Assembly (NCBI RefSeq): GCF_019599505.1
Contig: NZ_RKLT01000001.1
Span: 248,001-312,000 of the forward strand
Direction: 5' to 3'
Source of the DNA: Haloarcula nitratireducens
GTDB lineage: Archaea > Halobacteriota > Halobacteria > Halobacteriales > Haloarculaceae
DNA length: 64,000 bases
Shown here: one piece after another, positions 59,493 to 64,000 of the stretch
Layout of the letters: every line of letters begins with the position of its first letter
How positions within the stretch are numbered: the first letter of the stretch is position 1
Program-made: the position numbers and the translations under genes
Notes under the pieces: generated by a model
Database searches by the model: none
Seen by the model: only the letters and a program-made list of their open reading frames with translations
What the model was told of the DNA's origin: nothing

Positions 59493-60215
59493 GTGTCCTA
59501 TCTCTTCGTCCACGAGGACCGCGAGTACCTGCTGGACCCCGGTGAGCGATTCGAGTCCGACCTCGGCATTTTAGAGGTCCCCGAAGACGTCGAACCGGGC
59601 GACGTCGTCGAGACCCATCTCGGAACGGCGTTCACGACGCGGCGGCTCCGCGGGCCGGACCTGTTCAACCACCTCGAACGCACCGGCGCGCCGATGATGC
59701 CCCGGGACGTGGGCCTGGTCGTCGGCAAGACCGGCGTCGCCGCGGGCGACCGCGTCCTCGACGCTGGGACAGGGACCGGCATTCTCAGCGCGTACATGGG
59801 ACGACTCGGTGCCGACGTGGTGACCTACGAGGTCGACCCCGACTTCGCCGACGTGGCCCGCGAGAACATGGCGCTGGCCGGCGTCGAGGACCGCGTCGAG
59901 GTCCGAACCGGCGACGTGACCGACGACCTCGACACCCTCTCGGGGTTCGACGTGGTCACGCTGGACACCGAAGACGCCCCGACGGTCGTCGAGCGGGCAC
60001 CGACGCTGCTCCGCCGCGGCGGGTCGCTGGCCGTTTACTCGCCGTTCGTCGAGAACACGCGCGAGGCCGTCGCGGCGGCCGAGGAAGTCGGCCTGGCGAC
60101 CGTCGAGACGCTCGACACCATCCAGCGCGAGATGGACTTCGACGACCGGGGGTCCCGCCCCTCTACGGGCGGCGTCGGCCACACGGGATACCTCACGTTC
60201 GCCCGTCGACCCTGA
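59493..60215 (+). CDS. trmI: tRNA (adenine-N1)-methyltransferase, TrmI family
   Basis: This 240-residue protein reads from GTG at 59493 (VSYLFVHEDREYLLDPGERF). After a small N-terminal beta domain it has RTGAPMMPRDVGLVVGKTGVAAGDRVLDAGTGTGILSAY, the SAM motif I, then TYEVDPDFADVARENMALAG. The archaeal TrmI group methylates A57/A58 of the tRNA T-loop. The neighbour NAC gene suggests a translation operon. The GTG start is favoured because it follows the NAC stop by 1 nt; no family sequence lies further upstream. Confidence 0.88.
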   Translation: MSYLFVHEDREYLLDPGERFESDLGILEVPEDVEPGDVVETHLGTAFTTRRLRGPDLFNHLERTGAPMMPRDVGLVVGKTGVAAGDRVLDAGTGTGILSAYMGRLGADVVTYEVDPDFADVARENMALAGVEDRVEVRTGDVTDDLDTLSGFDVVTLDTEDAPTVVERAPTLLRRGGSLAVYSPFVENTREAVAAAEEVGLATVETLDTIQREMDFDDRGSRPSTGGVGHTGYLTFARRP

Positions 60216-60294
60216 GATGTAATGCCCGACCGGGCGACCTCTACAACTCGTCTGGCCGTGGATTCAAGAGTCACTGACACGTATGTGAGTTTGC

Positions 60295-60504
60295 ATGAGC
60301 GAAGCCGAAGCTCCCGACGAGACGACGACCTGGCCCGAACTCGCGATCAGTCTCTACGACCGGCTGACCGGTCGCAACGCCGAGATAACCTACGAGTTCG
60401 AGGACATGGCAGTGGACGTGCCGAGCAAGACGGGCGAGGACCCCGACTACGCCCACTGGCGTATCGACGGCACGCTGACCGTCACGACGCGCGAGAAGGA
60501 GTGA
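60295..60504 (+). CDS. small protein of unknown function
   Basis: This 69-residue protein starts MSEAEAPDETTTWPELAISL. It has a short helix (WPELAISLYDRLTG) and beta strands (EITYEFEDMAVDVPSKTG, AHWRIDGTLTVTTR). The next gene begins at a GTG whose last bases form its stop (GTGA at 60501-60504), so they are coupled. No family is recognised. Confidence 0.7.
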   Translation: MSEAEAPDETTTWPELAISLYDRLTGRNAEITYEFEDMAVDVPSKTGEDPDYAHWRIDGTLTVTTREKE

Positions 60505-60908
60505 CGACCGACACCGAGCGAGCGCACCGAGACCCGTTAGAGACGGCCGCGGAGCTGCTGGACGCGCTCGAAGACCGGCCGTCGCTGGCCGTCGAGGCGG
60601 ACCTCGCGGTCGACGTCGGCGGCCACGGTGCGACCGTCGTCGGCTACGACGACGTCGTCGCGGTGGACGTTCCCTCGCTCCCGGCCGCGCTCGCGCTGTG
60701 GCGGGGGTTACCGGTCGATTCGATGGACCTCGCGGCGGTGCTGGCGTCGGTCGGCCTGACCGCCGAGTTACAGGTCCGCGGCGTCCCCGTGGCGCGCGTC
60801 GGTGAGGACGCCACACCGAGCGCCGCGGCCCGGCGGCTCGGACTCGGATCGGTCGAACTCGTTCCCGACGGCGTCCCGCTGGCCGCGGTCACTCGACGGC
60901 GCGGATGA
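60501..60908 (+). CDS. conserved-looking acidic protein, unknown function
   Basis: This 135-residue protein reads from GTG 60501 (VTTDTERAHRDPLETAAELL). It is alpha-beta, with DALEDRPSLAVEADLAVDVGGHGATVVGYDDVVAVDVPSLPAALALWRG. It is translationally coupled to the small gene before it. It overlaps the convergent gene at 60889 by 20 nt. Function unknown. Confidence 0.7.
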   Translation: MTTDTERAHRDPLETAAELLDALEDRPSLAVEADLAVDVGGHGATVVGYDDVVAVDVPSLPAALALWRGLPVDSMDLAAVLASVGLTAELQVRGVPVARVGEDATPSAAARRLGLGSVELVPDGVPLAAVTRRRG

Positions 60909-61500
60909 GGTCGAGCAGTTCGTCCCGGTAGTCCTGCGGTGAGCGTTCGAGTTCCGCCGGGGCGTCCGCCAGATCGAGAATCTCGGCGACCGGTCGGTTC
61001 GGGTACGCGCCCGCGGCGATGCGGAAGCCGTCGCCGTGCCAGACGCCGACCCAGCCGGTTATCGACAGCGTCGCGCCGACCCCGTCGAGCGACAGCGATG
61101 CGGTGTACGTTCGCAGTCGGGCACGGTCGCCGCTGTCGGTGCGGACTCGCTCTCGTCGGCCGCGCTCTACGTCCTCGAAGCCGCGGTTCCGAAGTTCGTC
61201 GGCGAAGGTGGACTGGGCCTCGGAGCGGACCGTCGGGAGTATCATCGCCGGGCCGATACCGGGGGTCAGCGGCGGTCGGAAGGTCAGCGCCGTCGCGAAG
61301 AAGAAGCGCCACTGCCGGTCGATGTCGGTCGCTTCCAGGGCGGCCTCGCGGGTTCGGCTGTCCCCGTAGAGGCGGGTCGCGCCGACGACGCTCGCCGTCG
61401 ATAGCTCGAACACCGTCTCGACGGTCTCGTCGGTCAGTTCCCAGCCGTCATCTCGAAGGCGGGCTTCCGGAACGGTCGGAAACGAGGCGTCGTCGGGCAC
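60889..61500 (-). CDS. haloarchaeal hypothetical protein (DUF6517-like)
   Basis: This 203-residue protein reads from GTG 61500 (VPDDASFPTVPEARLRDDGW). It is a beta-rich protein with RLYGDSRTREAALEATDIDR, FFFATALTFRPPLTPGIGPA and a tail of amphipathic helices (VAEILDLADAPAELERSPQDYRDELLDLIRAVE). It resembles haloarchaeal DUF6517-type proteins. The upstream TFS gene ends 9 nt before its start, so the two share a transcript. Confidence 0.7.
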   Translation of the reverse strand: MPDDASFPTVPEARLRDDGWELTDETVETVFELSTASVVGATRLYGDSRTREAALEATDIDRQWRFFFATALTFRPPLTPGIGPAMILPTVRSEAQSTFADELRNRGFEDVERGRRERVRTDSGDRARLRTYTASLSLDGVGATLSITGWVGVWHGDGFRIAAGAYPNRPVAEILDLADAPAELERSPQDYRDELLDLIRAVE

Positions 61501-61509
61501 GCTATCGGC

Positions 61510-61836
61510 TCAGTGGTCGTCCTCGCGCCACTTGTGTTCGCACTCGGTGCAGGTGAAAAACCGCGTCTCGGACTCGTCGGCGGCGCGGATCTGCTTCATC
61601 TCGTAGTAGGCGCGGTCGTTTCCGCACTCGGGACAGCGCGTACTGGTCGTCGGGCCCATCTCCTCTGCGTCGACTTCCGAGGTGTCGACGATCTCGGACT
61701 CCTCTTGGCCCTGCGTGGTGACGGCCATCTCCTGCTCGGCGGCGGAGTCGCGCAGTTCCTCGTTGCCACAGCTCCCACAGACCCAGCGGTCGTCTTCCGT
61801 CTTCATCATCGAGCCGCATTCGTCGCAGAATTGCAT
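61510..61836 (-). CDS. tfs: transcription factor S (transcript cleavage factor)
   Basis: This 108-residue protein starts MQFCDECGSMMKTEDDRWVC. It has an N-terminal zinc ribbon (C4, C7, C20, C23 pattern) and a C-terminal zinc ribbon (CPECGNDRAYYEM to TCTECEHKW). The acidic Asp-Glu pair in the tip loop (RAADESETRFF) is intact, so it can stimulate RNA polymerase to cut backtracked RNA. ATG 61836 is chosen over 61848 because it begins at the ribbon. Confidence 0.93.
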   Translation of the reverse strand: MQFCDECGSMMKTEDDRWVCGSCGNEELRDSAAEQEMAVTTQGQEESEIVDTSEVDAEEMGPTTSTRCPECGNDRAYYEMKQIRAADESETRFFTCTECEHKWREDDH

Positions 61837-61878
61837 CGTTGCCCCCACTAGCCGGCCGTCCGTGTTAAACGTCCGGGT

Positions 61879-62910
61879 TCAATCGTTGTCGAGCCACGAC
61901 GAGCACGCTTCCATGTCGTCTAACTGCTTGCCGTGGTGGGTGCAGTACGGTTCGACGTCGCCGTCGTCCATCACGTACTGGAAGTGCCGGCAGTTCCCGC
62001 AGTACTTGTCGGGTTCGCCGCGGTGGACGGCCGTCTCGGTGATGGGATCGTGGCCCGTCGAGGAAGACGTCCCGCCGTCGGTCGACGGCGAAGCCTCTGG
62101 GCCGGCGTTGGCGATGGACGGATCGAGGTCTCGTTCGGAGAAGGTCGGTCGGTCGTCTTCCGTCGAGCCGCTCCGAGTCGACTTCGAGGACTGGTCGGCG
62201 GTCGTCGTCTCCTGCTGGGGGGCGTCTGTGGACTGCGTTCGCTCACGGCCAGTCGTCGGTCGCCGACCGAAGACCTCGGTGTCGCCGCCGTCGCTGACGG
62301 CGCTCTGGCCGCCGTCTGGCCGGTTCGTCTGCGTCTCGACGCTGCCGTCGGGGTCGTTGCCGAAGAAGCCGATGCCACCCAGACCCGGTATCGAGCGGCC
62401 CTCTTCGACGAGTTTGATGGTCCCCTCCTCGGTGACTTCCATCCGGGCGGTGCCGCCGGGTGCCTTTCGGGTCTTGAACGTCGCCAGCGCGACGAAGAGG
62501 CACCAGAACGTCGTCAGGACGCCGGCAAAGTAGACGACGCTGGTCCCCAGCGCGAGCGTCGGCGCGCTCGTCATCCAGTTGTAGGGGTAGATGTGCCGGA
62601 AGGCGACGACGCCGAGCAGCGAGACGCCGGCTCCGAGCACCGCGAGCGCGCGGGTTCGGCCGCTGGCGGGCAAGACGGCGAAGATGCCGAGGACGACGGT
62701 CGGCAGGCCGACTCCGGCGACGATCCCGCCGACCTCCCGGGCGGCGTAATCCCCCAGCCCGACCCGCGTTCCCACGTCCGTCGTCGCGAGGGCGATGGCG
62801 GCGACGAGTCCCGCGGTACCGACGAGAAACAGCGCCGTCCCGACGAACTGCTGACGGCGCGACGCGACGCGGCCGACCTCCCCCTCGTACACGTCGGTCA
62901 AACTGGTCAT
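61879..62910 (-). CDS. membrane protein with C-terminal Cys/His module
   Basis: This 343-residue protein starts MTSLTDVYEGEVGRVASRRQ. Residues about 22-160 have five membrane segments (FVGTALFLVGTAGLVAAIAL to VYFAGVLTTFWCLFVALATF). A disordered Ser/Thr/Gly/Asp-rich region follows (about 200-295). The C-terminus is a compact cysteine module KYCGNCRHFQYVMDDGDVEP then YCTHHGKQLDDMEACSSW, which may bind zinc or an iron-sulfur group. The architecture is known from haloarchaeal hypotheticals (DUF7139-like) with no role assigned. The ATG at 62910 fits a signal-free N-terminus. Confidence 0.75.
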   Translation of the reverse strand: MTSLTDVYEGEVGRVASRRQQFVGTALFLVGTAGLVAAIALATTDVGTRVGLGDYAAREVGGIVAGVGLPTVVLGIFAVLPASGRTRALAVLGAGVSLLGVVAFRHIYPYNWMTSAPTLALGTSVVYFAGVLTTFWCLFVALATFKTRKAPGGTARMEVTEEGTIKLVEEGRSIPGLGGIGFFGNDPDGSVETQTNRPDGGQSAVSDGGDTEVFGRRPTTGRERTQSTDAPQQETTTADQSSKSTRSGSTEDDRPTFSERDLDPSIANAGPEASPSTDGGTSSSTGHDPITETAVHRGEPDKYCGNCRHFQYVMDDGDVEPYCTHHGKQLDDMEACSSWLDND

Positions 62911-63119
62911 GGACGTGCCTAGCACCGCGCTCCTCAAAACTCCACGTCAGACGCGCGTCTGACGCATCGTGGAAAACCAATTACGCGGGCGAGTAGACGT
63001 TAGCGAGGCTGAAACCGGAGAACGGTGTAGGCCGTCAGAGCGCAAACTACGGGTAGCGATGCGTCTCCACAGCGTTTCGGTTCTCGACGCTCCGAAAAGA
63101 GAACGAGCGCGGACCGGCG

Positions 63120-63539
63120 CTACGAGAGGTCGCGCTCTCGCACGCCGTCGCGGATGTTCGCCGCGCGCTTTCGCACGCGGGAGACGTAGCGTTGCACCTT
63201 CTCGGGCTTCTCGCCGTAGAACGACGCGACCCAGTGGACGTCGATACCGGGTCGGGTGAGGAAGTACGCGACCAGCGTGTCCCGGCCGGCCTGGATGATC
63301 GCCGGTGGAACGCCGCGCTCGCCGGTACCGGCCTCCTCGAAACCGTTGACGTCGAAGTAGACGTCGGCGTACAGCGTCGCGTCCTCGGCGTCGTCGAAAG
63401 CGATACCGCAGTGGTCCGGTGCCTCGAATCGGTAGCGCGCGTCGCCGTCGACGCCGTTCTCTTCGAGGATGCGGACGCCGAGGACGTACTCGCGGTACGT
63501 CGAGTCCGTCTCGGTCGTCGGGTGGTCTGTCTGTGACAT
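63120..63539 (-). CDS. hypothetical protein with a C-terminal helix-turn-helix-like region
   Basis: This 139-residue protein starts MSQTDHPTTETDSTYREYVL. The middle is beta-rich (ARYRFEAPDHCGIAFDDAED, LYADVYFDVNGFEE). The end WVASFYGEKPEKVQRYVSRVRKRAANIRDGVRERDL resembles an HTH or sigma-4-like helix pair rich in Arg/Lys, which suggests nucleic acid binding. Role unknown. Confidence 0.65.
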   Translation of the reverse strand: MSQTDHPTTETDSTYREYVLGVRILEENGVDGDARYRFEAPDHCGIAFDDAEDATLYADVYFDVNGFEEAGTGERGVPPAIIQAGRDTLVAYFLTRPGIDVHWVASFYGEKPEKVQRYVSRVRKRAANIRDGVRERDLS

Positions 63540-63590
63540 AGAGCGTGTGGATGGGGGCAGCGTGTCAGTGGGGACCGGACGCGGGGAGCG

Positions 63591-64000
63591 TTACTCGTCG
63601 CTGTCGTCGTCGCCGTCCTCGGTGCGGCACTGGGCACCGCGACCGGGGTTATCGTCGGAATCCCCGGGGCCTCCCGAGTTACCCTGCTCGTCGTTGTCGC
63701 GGCCGGGACTGTGGTCGGAGTTGCCGGGACTCTCCTCGAGATAGTCCGGTTCGTAGACGTAGAGGCAGTCGTTGGGGTACGACCGAGCGGGACCGCCGAA
63801 GCCGTCCTCACAGCAGAGGACGCGGCCGTCGCGCATCGCGTAGACGTTGTCGATGTTCCGGAGCGCGTCGTCGGCGTCCTCGGGCGAGTCGGTGAAGTCC
63901 GGGCCGGTGATGACCGGTTCGAGCGTCGAGACGTTGTAGTCCGGTTCGAGCTCGGCGCGGTAGACGACGCCGCCGTCGACGCGGTCCATCTGGACGTCGC
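63591..64000 (-). CDS. C-terminal part of a PhoX/DUF839-like secreted protein (cut by window edge)
   Basis: The reading frame enters from beyond 64000 and stops with TAA at 63591. It holds the last 135 or so residues: VQMDRVDGGVVYRAELEPDY, LRNIDNVYAMRDGRVLCCED, DGFGGPARSYPNDCLYVYEP. The DNVYAMRDGRVLCCEDG segment resembles the calcium/iron-binding beta-propeller blade of PhoX (DUF839) alkaline phosphatases. The final 40 residues are a Ser/Asn/Asp/Gly linker (SPGNSDHSPGRDNDEQGNSG) with GAQCRTEDGDDDSDE. Most of the protein and its start are missing. Confidence 0.7.
   Translation of the reverse strand, partial: DVQMDRVDGGVVYRAELEPDYNVSTLEPVITGPDFTDSPEDADDALRNIDNVYAMRDGRVLCCEDGFGGPARSYPNDCLYVYEPDYLEESPGNSDHSPGRDNDEQGNSGGPGDSDDNPGRGAQCRTEDGDDDSDE

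Noticed and set aside
1..64000. tRNA and rRNA genes, CRISPR arrays, transposases and phage genes
   Set aside because: None were seen by eye. No cloverleaf-like stretches with T-loop GTTC and anticodon pairing, no regularly spaced repeats and no transposase or integrase motifs were noticed; a tRNA scan would be decisive.

Overview
The window is high-GC, gene-dense DNA from a halophilic archaeon (class Halobacteria; a Haloarcula/Halomicrobium-type genome is a reasonable guess, but the genus cannot be fixed from the sequence). The reasons are very acidic, lysine-poor proteins; archaeal information-processing genes (aCPSF1 ribonuclease, transcription factor TFS, NAC, XPB-like helicase, archaeal ProRS); glycerol-1-phosphate dehydrogenase for archaeal lipids; Tat signals with lipoboxes on secreted proteins; a HalOD1 protein; and TATA-like boxes repeatedly placed about 25-32 nt before start codons, as expected for mostly leaderless transcripts. 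I see no tRNA, rRNA, insertion sequence or CRISPR array.

Layout. 1-2571: 5' part of aCPSF1, a small protein and two membrane proteins. 2701-8710: an envelope/metal region with two Tat lipoproteins, then a minus-strand cluster of a P19/Tp34-like lipoprotein, a DyP-peroxidase-like Tat lipoprotein, a double winged-helix regulator and a small membrane protein. 8789-11440: an ATP-grasp-like protein, proS and a remnant of a sugar epimerase-type gene. 11745-18295: ammonia assimilation (glutamate dehydrogenase, CBS protein, large glutamate synthase). 18409-22385: conserved hypothetical, SDR epimerase, membrane protein, TrmB-type regulator. 22541-31621: secreted GH3 glycosidase with a dockerin-like tail, glycerol-1-phosphate dehydrogenase, Nudix-like protein, S9 peptidase, glycosyltransferase, NhaC-type antiporter. 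31743-40955: XPB-like helicase, methyltransferase, FolC-FolP fusion, membrane proteins, formate/nitrite transporter family protein, PurN-AICAR transformylase fusion. 41103-49393: PrsW-type protease, a five-PAS histidine kinase with a winged-helix N-terminus, purB, HalOD1 protein, MFS transporter, phosphoribosyltransferase. 49408-56492: the lysine/diaminopimelate genes (dapA-dapB-dapD and lysA-dapE), split by a bactofilin-like gene and a membrane gene. 56862-64000: NYN-domain protein, PUA protein, NAC, TrmI, TFS, several conserved hypotheticals and the C-terminal part of a PhoX/DUF839-like protein.

How the genes fit together. Nitrogen enters through GDH and GltB, lysine is made by the succinylase DAP route (DapA, DapB, DapD, DapE, LysA; no epimerase DapF in the window), and purine and folate one-carbon enzymes occur as fusion proteins. 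The least explained locus is the four-gene DyP-like/P19-like/regulator/membrane cluster at 5379-8710, which resembles pieces of EfeUOB and P19 iron systems assembled on Tat lipoproteins. Other signals worth a look are a lysine-rich micro-ORF before dapA, a 7-5-7 inverted repeat in the GH3 promoter whose half-site recurs before the divergent gene, and a cluster of hairpins before the NAC gene, one of which recurs beside purH.
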